Positions 1 to 5,525 of a DNA stretch of 6,309 bases are shown piece after piece. Position 1 is the stretch's first letter. Every line of letters begins with the position of its first letter. Under the pieces are notes generated by a model. The model was not told the origin of the DNA, ran no database searches, and saw nothing but the letters and a program-made list of their open reading frames with translations. The position numbers and the translations under genes are program-made. Origin of the DNA: Hyphomicrobiales bacterium (GTDB lineage: Bacteria; Pseudomonadota; Alphaproteobacteria; Rhizobiales; Beijerinckiaceae); contig JANYDZ010000739.1 in NCBI GenBank assembly GCA_025363375.1, positions 1-6,309 of the forward strand, in the 5' to 3' direction.

Positions 1-99
1 AAGATCTTCCTTGAGCGCGTCGTCGGGATCGACGGGTTGCGCCGCCGCCGGCGCGGCGGCGAACATCGCCGCCGCCAGACAAAGCACGCATGTCGTCAT
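1..99 (-). CDS. N-terminus of an exported protein of unknown function (runs off left edge)
   Basis: Only the first 33 codons lie in the window. They open with a hydrophobic, alanine-rich segment (MTTCVLCLAAAMFAAAPAAA) followed by QPVDPDDALKEDL. This reads as a Sec-type signal peptide with probable cleavage after the AAA just before Q21, so the mature protein should be periplasmic or secreted. The ATG at 99 is chosen because a good Shine-Dalgarno (GGGAGG) sits 7 bases upstream. An ATG at 104 hits a stop after two codons. The start overlaps the stop of the preceding 85-residue stub as ATGA, so the two may be translationally coupled. The acidic mature N-terminus is not enough to name a family. 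A solute receptor or a small haem protein would both fit the context, but nothing visible decides it. Confidence 0.6.
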   Translation of the reverse strand, partial: MTTCVLCLAAAMFAAAPAAAQPVDPDDALKEDL

Positions 100-353
100 C
101 GCATATCCTCCCAATTTCTCCCGCGCCGAAGCGCCGACTCCTTCGCGGTCGAGTCGAAATGGATGTGCTCGATAGCCAGATTTTCATCCTTGTAATTGCC
201 GTTGGCGGCGGCGATGTCGAAGACGCTGTCCGTCGCGGGCCCCGAGTGCCCGACCGTCGCCTTGTCCTGCGCCATCGCGGGCAAGGCCGCGCACACGCAG
301 GCCAGCGCGAGGGCCGCGATTCCATTTGCGACATTCGCCAAAAGCATCTTCAT
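96..353 (-). pseudogene. Truncated NMT1/SsuA-type ABC transporter substrate-binding protein (N-terminal stub)
   Basis: This frame encodes 85 residues, whereas substrate-binding proteins of this kind are usually above 300. Residues 1 to about 29 form a signal peptide (MKMLL, a hydrophobic core, then LPAMAQ). The mature part begins KATVGHSGPATDSVFDIAAA and continues NGNYKDENLAIEHIHFDSTAK. That follows the first beta-alpha-beta unit of NMT1/SsuA-like periplasmic receptors: a short strand, a helix, a 'GxYKDExL' turn and a second strand ending in FDSxAK. After AKE the protein turns into a short arginine-rich tail and stops, so the ligand-binding lobes are missing. The ATG at 353 overlaps the dioxygenase stop as ATGA. 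A second ATG two codons later is possible. I read it as a deletion remnant. A small exported protein still in use is the alternative. The family call is from pattern recognition, not a search. Confidence 0.6.
107..112 (-). promoter_or_regulatory. Shine-Dalgarno for the left-edge exported protein
   Basis: GGGAGG on the minus strand lies 7 bases before the ATG at 99. It falls inside the last codons of the 85-residue stub (the NWED part), so the downstream gene keeps its own ribosome site even though the stub upstream is shortened. This places any deletion junction upstream of about position 115. Confidence 0.55.
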
Positions 354-1291
354 GGCGTCGCCCAGTCGTGGAACTCCTTCGGCGCCAACGGCCCCCATTG
401 CGATTTATAGGCCTGCTCGCGCGACAGCAGGCCTTCGCCGCCCTCGAGATTGAGACGGTCGCTGTCCGTCCAGTGCTCGTGAACGCGGCCCCAGGGATCG
501 CACCAGTAATCGAAAATCTGCGAACCCAGAAAATGACGGCCAACGCCCCACATGTGCCGGTAAGCGCCCTGCCGCAGATAATCGTGCCCGAGCATCAGGT
601 CGTCGATGTCCTGCACTTCGAAGGACACGTGGTTGAGGCCGTTCGTCTCGCCCACGCGGCAGAAAAACGCGTGATGATCGACGTAATCCGCGCCGCGGTC
701 CGTGCGGTTGAAGGAGCCGATAATATTGTCGGCCTCGCCCTGATAAATGTCCTCTGAACGCACGAAGCCCAGATGCTCGCGATACCAGTGGAGAACCTTC
801 TTCACATCGGTCGTCGTCAAAACAAAATGCGCGATGCGTTTGACCTGCGCCGGGCGCTTGGGAAACCGCTGGATGCTGGTTCGGCGCAACCCGTCCCACC
901 CGAGATTGAGATCGGTCGGCGTGACTGGCAGCGGCGTCGACCGCGCGCGATCGCAAATGAATTCGACTTCATAGCCGAGGGGATCGACAAGGCGCACGCG
1001 CTTGCCGCCGCCGGGCTCGTCGACGTTTTCGACGCCGGAAGCGCCCGGAACTTTCGCGAGTCGCTTGAGGTCTTCAATGCCGTCCACATCCCACGCCGAC
1101 GAGAGCAGCTTTGATTCGCCCAGATGCGTGACGTGAATAAAAGGGTCGGGATCCGTGCCGCGCATATAAAGCGCGCGCGACGTGCGCGCGACGCGGGTCA
1201 TGCCAAAATCGAGCAGAAACTTTTCGGCGATGTCGAGGTCCGGGGCCCGCAGCCGCGCAAACGCCATGTCGGAGACTTTTACAACGGGCAT
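350..1291 (-). CDS. VOC-superfamily type I extradiol (catechol-type) dioxygenase
   Basis: The 313-residue protein has the two-domain vicinal-oxygen-chelate layout of BphC/XylE-type ring-cleavage dioxygenases, which use Fe(II) and O2 to open catechols next to the hydroxyls. Domain 1 is about residues 6-115 and ends in a DPLGYEVEF strand. Domain 2 is about 150-275. In domain 2 the metal triad reads H155 (KRIAHFVL), H221 (LNHVSFEV) and E272 (RVHEHW). The second-shell residues also line up: H207 (DHHAFF), H253 (GRHFLG) and Y262 (DYWCD). Spacing matches BphC closely, for example 10 residues from Tyr to Glu. An active cytoplasmic dioxygenase is therefore likely; its ring substrate is not predictable. 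The start has a GAGAGGA ribosome site 6 bases upstream that overlaps the preceding stop codon. The stop overlaps the next start as ATGA. The C-terminal tail (about 40 residues) carries no recognised motif. Confidence 0.9.
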   Translation of the reverse strand: MPVVKVSDMAFARLRAPDLDIAEKFLLDFGMTRVARTSRALYMRGTDPDPFIHVTHLGESKLLSSAWDVDGIEDLKRLAKVPGASGVENVDEPGGGKRVRLVDPLGYEVEFICDRARSTPLPVTPTDLNLGWDGLRRTSIQRFPKRPAQVKRIAHFVLTTTDVKKVLHWYREHLGFVRSEDIYQGEADNIIGSFNRTDRGADYVDHHAFFCRVGETNGLNHVSFEVQDIDDLMLGHDYLRQGAYRHMWGVGRHFLGSQIFDYWCDPWGRVHEHWTDSDRLNLEGGEGLLSREQAYKSQWGPLAPKEFHDWATP

Positions 1292-1297
1292 GTTTTG

Positions 1298-1304
1298 TCC
1301 TCTC
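1298..1304 (-). promoter_or_regulatory. Shine-Dalgarno of the extradiol dioxygenase gene
   Basis: GAGAGGA on the minus strand, 6 bases before the ATG at 1291, begins immediately after the TGA stop of the upstream amidohydrolase (1305-1307). Only 13 bases separate the two genes, so ribosomes ending on the amidohydrolase could reinitiate here. Confidence 0.6.
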
Positions 1305-2177
1305 TCAGGCGCGGCCGGCAGCCGGCGGAAAGCCGAGCAGTTCGGCGGGATTATGAGTCATGATCGCGTCGCGCGTCTTTTCGTCCGGCGCCCATTCGAG
1401 CATGAGATCGAGCAGGTCCGCGTCGTTGGGCATGGGATCGAAGTAGTTGGGATGCGGCCAGTCCGAACCCCATATCAGCCGCGTCGGCGCGCGGCGCACA
1501 AGGTCCCGCACGAAGGGCAAGACATCGGAGAACGGCAGCGTCGGCTGCTTGGTGCAACGCGGCGACAGCTTCACCCAGCACCGTCCGGTGTCCAGACATT
1601 CGAGCAGGAAGCGGTAGCAGGGATCGTCGAGGCCGTGTTCCACGTGGGGATAACCCATGTGCTCAACGACGAATTTTCCCTCCGACGCGAGAATTTGCCG
1701 CTTCCATGCCTCGATTTCATTCTCGCCATGGACGAGATAATGCGGCTGGATGCCAAAGCCGTGGCAGCGCGCGCGCATGCGGTGATCGATCACGGGCGAC
1801 GACTTGAAGCCGAAACGCGCCGCGACGACGCCGGCCCTGGCGAGAATTCCCAGCTCTGCGTCGGTAATGTCGGGCGCGGGAATCATGCAGCCGCGAAAAC
1901 GGTCGGGATAACGCGACAGCGCATGCAGCATGTATTCGTAGGCAAAGCCGTGCTGGAAAGACTGCACGATGAGGCCGCGCTGAACGCCGAGCGTGTCGTG
2001 CATGGCGACGAGATCGCCGAGCGGGCAATCCTCGACCTCAAGCCGGCGTCCCGGATCGAGCGGAAAGCGCTTCTGCGGGCCGAATATATGGAAATGCGTA
2101 TCACAGGCGCCGGGCGCGAGCTTCACGCGCGGCTGGCGCGTGTCGCGGTCCGGCGGGGGTGATTTCACATAGGCCAT
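1305..2177 (-). CDS. Amidohydrolase family 2 protein, LigI-like lactonase type
   Basis: This 290-residue TIM-barrel protein belongs to the amidohydrolase_2 group near 2-pyrone-4,6-dicarboxylate lactonase (LigI), a cytoplasmic hydrolase of aromatic catabolism. Visible signatures are DTHFHIFGP at 26-34 (H28, H30 on strand 1), a LigI-like VQSFQHG at 71-77, ARFGF at 120-124 with R121, VEHMG at 171-175 (H173), VKLS at 202-205, and WGSDWPHPN at 235-243 with catalytic D239. It ends with THNPAELLGF, the usual family closing segment. The residues after VKLS read PRCTK, where lactonase relatives usually have a GxYR-type run, so the substrate may differ from that of LigI. The ATG at 2177 was chosen because AAGGAGGT lies just upstream. 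The open frame extends 10 codons further without a ribosome site. Its neighbours, a ring-cleavage dioxygenase 13 bases downstream and a solute receptor upstream, support a role in ring-fission product breakdown. Confidence 0.85.
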   Translation of the reverse strand: MAYVKSPPPDRDTRQPRVKLAPGACDTHFHIFGPQKRFPLDPGRRLEVEDCPLGDLVAMHDTLGVQRGLIVQSFQHGFAYEYMLHALSRYPDRFRGCMIPAPDITDAELGILARAGVVAARFGFKSSPVIDHRMRARCHGFGIQPHYLVHGENEIEAWKRQILASEGKFVVEHMGYPHVEHGLDDPCYRFLLECLDTGRCWVKLSPRCTKQPTLPFSDVLPFVRDLVRRAPTRLIWGSDWPHPNYFDPMPNDADLLDLMLEWAPDEKTRDAIMTHNPAELLGFPPAAGRA

Positions 2178-2180
2178 GGG

Positions 2181-2188
2181 ACCTCCTT
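2181..2188 (-). promoter_or_regulatory. Strong Shine-Dalgarno that fixes the LigI-like amidohydrolase start
   Basis: AAGGAGGT on the minus strand ends 3 bases before the ATG at 2177. It is the closest match to the anti-Shine-Dalgarno consensus in the window, although the spacing is a little short. It argues against the longer open frame that begins near 2207. Confidence 0.65.
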
Positions 2189-2203
2189 CTTCGCAACTAT
2201 TGT

Positions 2204-2293
2204 TCACAAGCCGTACGCCCGCAGAGCCCGCGCAACCGCCTCCCCGCCCAGATTGTCGGTTCGCCAGGCGACATGCTGGCCCGCGCGCAGCAT
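2204..2293 (-). pseudogene. 29-codon frame resembling the N-terminus of a ThDP-dependent enzyme
   Basis: The 134-base gap between the canonical receptor and the LigI-like amidohydrolase holds an ATG-started frame of 29 codons ending in TGA. Its last part reads NLGGEAVARALRAYGL. That resembles the opening of acetolactate synthase/benzoylformate decarboxylase-type ThDP enzymes, where a 'GGEALVRALKAxGV' helix precedes the first Rossmann-like strand. Here the frame stops exactly where 'DTVFG' would normally follow. No ribosome site precedes the ATG. The frame is also the direct continuation of the receptor's reading frame past its TAG. I infer a gene remnant left by deletion. Chance resemblance in a short GC-rich stretch is a real alternative. 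Confidence 0.35.
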
Positions 2294-2311
2294 GCGCCGC
2301 GTCGCCCGGTG

Positions 2312-3313
2312 CTATTCCGCTTCAATCCCCGCGAGCTTGACGGCGTCGCGCCATTTCTGCGCTTCGGACGCGACGTAGTCGGCGAACTCGCGCGGAGAGG
2401 CGGGTTTCGCCTCCGCCTTGATGCGCGACAGCAATTCGCGAATATCCGGCGCGTCCAGCCCGCGGTTAAGCGCGGCGTTGAGCTTGTCTACGATCGGTTG
2501 CGGCGTTTCAGCCGGCGCCAGAACGCCCGTCCAGAACACCGCCGAGAATTCGGGAACGCCGCTCTCGATCATGGTCGGCGCATCGGGCATAGCCGGATGC
2601 CGCACGCGGCTTGTCACCGCCAGCGCCCTGATTTTTCCAGCCTCGATCTGCGGCAGAAGAATTGACATGTCGAGAAACGCCAGTTGCGTCTCGTTGGCCA
2701 GCAGCGACGCGACCATCTCGGCGCCGCTCTTGTAAGGAATGTGGACGATATCCGCGCCGGTCTTGAATTTGAAAAGTTCGGCGTTGAGCTGCGTCTGGTT
2801 GCCGACGCCCGCCGATCCATAATTCAGTTTGCCGGGATTGGCCTTCGCATGCGCCACAAGTTCGGCGACCGTGCGGAAAGGCAGTTGCGCCGGAATCGCC
2901 AGCACCGTGGTGCTTTCCGTGAGCTTGGCGACGGCGGCGAAACTTTTGACGGGATCAAAGCCCGGATTTTTCTGCACCGCGGGGACCGCGCTGAGCGTCG
3001 CCACGGTGCCGAGCAGCAAGGTATAGCCATCCGGGTCCGCCTGCGCGACAAAACGCGTCCCCAGCGCGCCCCCGGCGCCCGGCTTGTTTTCGGTCACGAC
3101 GCTTTGGCCGAGCGCGTTCCGCAGGATTTGCGAGACGGCGCGCGCGATTACATCCGTCGGGCCCCCCGGCCCGAACGGCACAATCAGCTTGATGTTGCGC
3201 GCGGGATAGGCGGGCTCCTGCGCCCACGCGGGCCCGATCGCGGCCGCGAGCAAAACAATGAATGTCGCGGACGCCGCGAGGGCGAAGGTTCTGCACATTG
3301 CGCAAGCGCTCAT
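2312..3313 (-). CDS. Bug/TctC-family periplasmic solute-binding receptor (canonical type)
   Basis: The 333-residue exported receptor is of the tripartite tricarboxylate transporter type, which captures carboxylates or aromatic acids in the periplasm. A signal peptide covers residues 1-31 (hydrophobic core, then GPAWA before Q32). The mature protein shows family marks in order: NIKLIVPFGPGGPTDVIAR at 40-58, the N-K-P-G-A-G-G loop at 76-82, and ADPDGYTLLLG at 92-102. Further on come LNYGSAGVGNQ, ADIVHIPYKSG and IRALAVTS, all typical strands of the two-lobed fold. Length is normal. The ATG at 3313 is chosen because it starts a proper signal peptide. The open frame runs 61 codons further upstream into the epimerase gene without signal features. 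The ribosome site (GGGAAA, 5 bases upstream) is weak. An ATG at 3298 is a possible alternative start. No TctA or TctB membrane partner is in the window, so it may serve a distant permease. Confidence 0.92.
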   Translation of the reverse strand: MSACAMCRTFALAASATFIVLLAAAIGPAWAQEPAYPARNIKLIVPFGPGGPTDVIARAVSQILRNALGQSVVTENKPGAGGALGTRFVAQADPDGYTLLLGTVATLSAVPAVQKNPGFDPVKSFAAVAKLTESTTVLAIPAQLPFRTVAELVAHAKANPGKLNYGSAGVGNQTQLNAELFKFKTGADIVHIPYKSGAEMVASLLANETQLAFLDMSILLPQIEAGKIRALAVTSRVRHPAMPDAPTMIESGVPEFSAVFWTGVLAPAETPQPIVDKLNAALNRGLDAPDIRELLSRIKAEAKPASPREFADYVASEAQKWRDAVKLAGIEAE

Positions 3314-3398
3314 GCGTGTTTCCCGATTGTCCAGCCCGCTTCGGCCTGGGTGCTGCAAACCGATCGAACCACGCGGCGCGGACGGGCGCAACCGTCGC

Positions 3399-3427
3399 GC
3401 AATATCTTGTCCCGCGTCGTATCTCAA
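3399..3427 (-). promoter_or_regulatory. Possible sigma-70-like promoter before the canonical receptor gene
   Basis: In the 139-base gap between the epimerase-like gene and the receptor gene, the minus strand shows TTGAGA (3422-3427) and TATTGC (3399-3404) separated by 17 bases. The -35 box matches consensus at 5 of 6 positions; the -10 box is poor. This is the longest gap in the window, so an internal promoter is reasonable, but the match is weak. I see nothing else clear in the gap. Confidence 0.2.
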
Positions 3428-3452
3428 CGGGCGCTTTTGCAAGACGGAAACG

Positions 3453-4370
3453 CTACGCCGTCCCGTCGCGGTTCCGCGCCGCCGACCAGGCCGCAAAGAG
3501 CCCGTCGGCGGACGCGATCACGCCCTGCTGCCGCGCGCGCCAGCCAAGTTTTTCACGGGCTTTCGCGGACGAGCTGTAGCCGTTCTGATCAAACCACATG
3601 CTGATGTTGTCGCCTTTCGCCGGTGGTTCAAAACGGATGTCGCCCTTGTAGCCGGCGGCGTTCACGCAAGCGCGCATGACGTCGCGGCAAAGCGGGCGAT
3701 GGTCGTCCGTGACGTGGAAAATCTCGCCGTTCACCAGATTTTCGTCCGCCTCCGCGGCGAGGCGATAGGCTTCGGCGAGATCGGCGACATGCGTCCATGA
3801 CCAACCCTTTTCACGGTCGCCGCGGAAGACAGCGTCGCCCTGTTCGGCCATCTCGAACCAGTCGGCGCTGATGCTGTTGAAGCCGTCGGCGCCGAAAATG
3901 AAGCCCGGGCGCAACACCGTCGTGCCGACGTTTTTCAGCGCGAACGCCTCGCGCTCGAGTTGGCGCCGGAATGAAATAGGCTGGGCGGGATTGGGTTCGA
4001 TGGTCTCGTCGAGAACGGGGACATCGACCTTGCCGATGATCGACACGCCGGTGGTGTACACAAGACGTCGACGTTTTGCGCGGGGCGACAGGGATTCCAG
4101 CGCGGCGAAGAAAGCCCGGTCGGTCGAGAAATGGTTCTTTTTGTCCAGCATCGTATGGACGACCGCGTCGCATGATTCCAGTTCGGCGCGATAAGTGTCG
4201 GGCTGCGCGACGTCGCCGTGAACGAGCCTTATCTCGTGCATCCGCAATTCCCGCAGACGCGGTTGCTCTGGATGCCTGACAACGCCGACGACTTGATGCC
4301 CCGCGGCGGACAGACGCAATGCGGCGTGAAAGCCCGCGTATCCCGAGGCGCCGGTGAGAAACACCTTCAT
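3453..4370 (-). CDS. NAD(P)-binding epimerase/dehydratase-like protein (extended or atypical SDR)
   Basis: The 305-residue Rossmann-fold protein begins MKVFLTGASGYAGFHAA, giving the nucleotide-binding GxSGYxG loop at residues 7-13. HGDVAQPDTY at 51-60 is the acidic segment that usually contacts adenine, followed by DAVVHT (68-73) and RLVYTTGVSIIG (102-113). VLRPGFIFG at 152-160 and WTHVADLAEAY at 192-202 are standard marks of NAD-dependent epimerase/dehydratase proteins. The catalytic YxxxK is absent: by alignment to the helix ending LExE, the usual YGxSK reads SFRRQ at 133-137. The protein may bind NAD(P)(H) without normal SDR catalysis, or use other residues. The start is firm: it sits at the Rossmann strand, and AAGGGAG lies 7 bases upstream. 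It lies 60 bases after one receptor gene and 139 before another. Its role in the pathway is not evident. Confidence 0.85.
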   Translation of the reverse strand: MKVFLTGASGYAGFHAALRLSAAGHQVVGVVRHPEQPRLRELRMHEIRLVHGDVAQPDTYRAELESCDAVVHTMLDKKNHFSTDRAFFAALESLSPRAKRRRLVYTTGVSIIGKVDVPVLDETIEPNPAQPISFRRQLEREAFALKNVGTTVLRPGFIFGADGFNSISADWFEMAEQGDAVFRGDREKGWSWTHVADLAEAYRLAAEADENLVNGEIFHVTDDHRPLCRDVMRACVNAAGYKGDIRFEPPAKGDNISMWFDQNGYSSSAKAREKLGWRARQQGVIASADGLFAAWSAARNRDGTA

Positions 4371-4377
4371 TCAATGG

Positions 4378-4384
4378 CTCCCTT
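4378..4384 (-). promoter_or_regulatory. Shine-Dalgarno of the epimerase-like gene
   Basis: AAGGGAG on the minus strand lies 7 bases before the ATG at 4370, within the 60-base gap that follows the divergent receptor gene. Confidence 0.55.
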
Positions 4385-4430
4385 GCAACGAGCGCGCGCA
4401 AGCCGCCCGCAAGAAAAACGGCGGCGGGGA

Positions 4431-5498
4431 TCATTGACCCAACCCCTGCCGCGTCAATTCGGCGTCGAGATATTGCATGGTCTCGCGCGACACTTTGCCG
4501 AGCGCCGCCACCAGCTTTTCGATATCCGGCTTGCGCGCCAGAATCCAGTCGGGATCTATGCGCGTATATTCTTCCTGAAATTTTGGATCGTTGTTGACGG
4601 CCTCGAACGCCCTGACATAGGTCTCGACAATTCTCTCCGGCGCTGTTGGCGGCAATGCCGCCCACATGCCGATTTGACTGACGTCTTCCCAATAAGTAAA
4701 CGCCCGCCGCGCCAGCGGGGCCTCAATCTTGTCCCGCACAAGGTCGGAGAATATCGGCGCGTCGCCGAACAGCGCGCGTTTGACGCGTTTTCCGTCCTGC
4801 ACCTGACCGGTCTGGCTGATGATGGTGAACTTGCCGGTATTTAGCAGATATTCGAAATCCTTGGTTGCGCCGAACGTGGCCATCTCGATCTCGCCGCGCT
4901 CCAATGCCTGTCGGGCTTCGGATGTCGATGGATAGCCGCGCACCCACCTGACATTCCATCCGAGAAAGGATGCGCCCCACAGCGCCTGATAGGTGCCGCC
5001 GCGCAACGTCGAGCCCACCATGCCCATGACGACAGGCGCCGCGGACTTGTCGGCGAGCCGGTCGAGGGCCTCGGTTCTGATGGCGAGCCCCTGGCTATAG
5101 GCGCCGAGGCCGCCGATCATTTTGAACGCCGCCGGGTCGAAGCGCGCCTGCGTTGTCTTCAATGCGTCGGGATCGGTCTGCGACTGGGCGCCAACGGTCA
5201 CGCTGAGGCCGTTGGGATCGGCGCGTCTGGGCCAATCGTTCAAAGCGATCACGCCGCCCGCGCCCGGCTGGTTCAACACCACGAGGGACGGATTGCCCGG
5301 CAGATTGCGCGTCAGATACTTGCCCAGCGCGCGTCCGTAGAGATCGACGCCGCCGCCGCCGGCAAATCCGATGGTCATAGTAATTGTCTTGTCGGCGAAG
5401 TTCGCGTCTTGGGCGGCGGCGCGGCGCGCGGCGCTCTCGCCCGCGAGCGACAGGAGAGCCGCGGTCCAGATCGCGAAAACGGAGACAAAGCGTTGCAT
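4431..5498 (-). CDS. Divergent Bug/TctC-like periplasmic receptor
   Basis: The 355-residue exported protein has a signal peptide at about residues 1-29 (MQRFVSVFAIWTAALLSLAG, then ARRAAA before Q30). The mature part opens KTITMTIGFAGGGGVDLYGR at 37-56, where typical Bug receptors have an 'IVPFxPGGxxD' loop. Asp52 and the glycine run are kept, but PF-PGG is replaced by GF-AGGGG. LNQPGAGGVIALND at 75-88 corresponds to the 'ENRPGAGG' loop, and RRADPNGLSV at 91-100 to the 'ADPDGYTL' strand. The rest is recognisably two-lobed but diverges, with many aromatic residues around 170-190. It is longer than the usual 320-330 residues and unlike the receptor downstream, so a different ligand is expected. 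The ATG at 5498 is the first start after an in-frame TGA at 5511-5513. No good Shine-Dalgarno precedes it. Only 27 bases separate it from the upstream amidohydrolase, which suggests translation by reinitiation. Confidence 0.82.
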   Translation of the reverse strand: MQRFVSVFAIWTAALLSLAGESAARRAAAQDANFADKTITMTIGFAGGGGVDLYGRALGKYLTRNLPGNPSLVVLNQPGAGGVIALNDWPRRADPNGLSVTVGAQSQTDPDALKTTQARFDPAAFKMIGGLGAYSQGLAIRTEALDRLADKSAAPVVMGMVGSTLRGGTYQALWGASFLGWNVRWVRGYPSTSEARQALERGEIEMATFGATKDFEYLLNTGKFTIISQTGQVQDGKRVKRALFGDAPIFSDLVRDKIEAPLARRAFTYWEDVSQIGMWAALPPTAPERIVETYVRAFEAVNNDPKFQEEYTRIDPDWILARKPDIEKLVAALGKVSRETMQYLDAELTRQGLGQ

Positions 5499-5525
5499 GG
5501 CGCGCCGGTTTCAACGGATGGATGT

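Noticed and set aside
40..80. GC-rich repeat of gcc/gcg triplets near the left edge
   Set aside because: It is explained by alanine codons in the signal peptide of the exported protein, not by a separate repeat element.
1182..2162. A 326-codon open frame on the plus strand
   Set aside because: It lies antisense to the LigI-like amidohydrolase and the dioxygenase, is rich in Arg, Ala and Glu, and shows no family motif; long antisense frames are expected in GC-rich DNA.
3314..3496. A 61-codon N-terminal extension of the canonical receptor, starting inside the epimerase gene
   Set aside because: The extension is arginine-rich with no family resemblance, and the signal peptide begins properly at the ATG at 3313.
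2684..3604. A 306-codon open frame on the plus strand
   Set aside because: It is antisense to the canonical receptor, arginine-rich and low in hydrophobic pattern, with no recognisable domain.
4402..4425. Rho-independent terminator after the divergent receptor gene
   Set aside because: The stem is only 6 base pairs and no T-run follows on the minus strand; the next gene has its own ribosome site and continues the run.
3811..4692. A 293-codon minus-strand frame across the receptor/epimerase junction
   Set aside because: It is a shifted-frame shadow of two clearly supported genes; its arginine and serine content is that of a non-coding frame.
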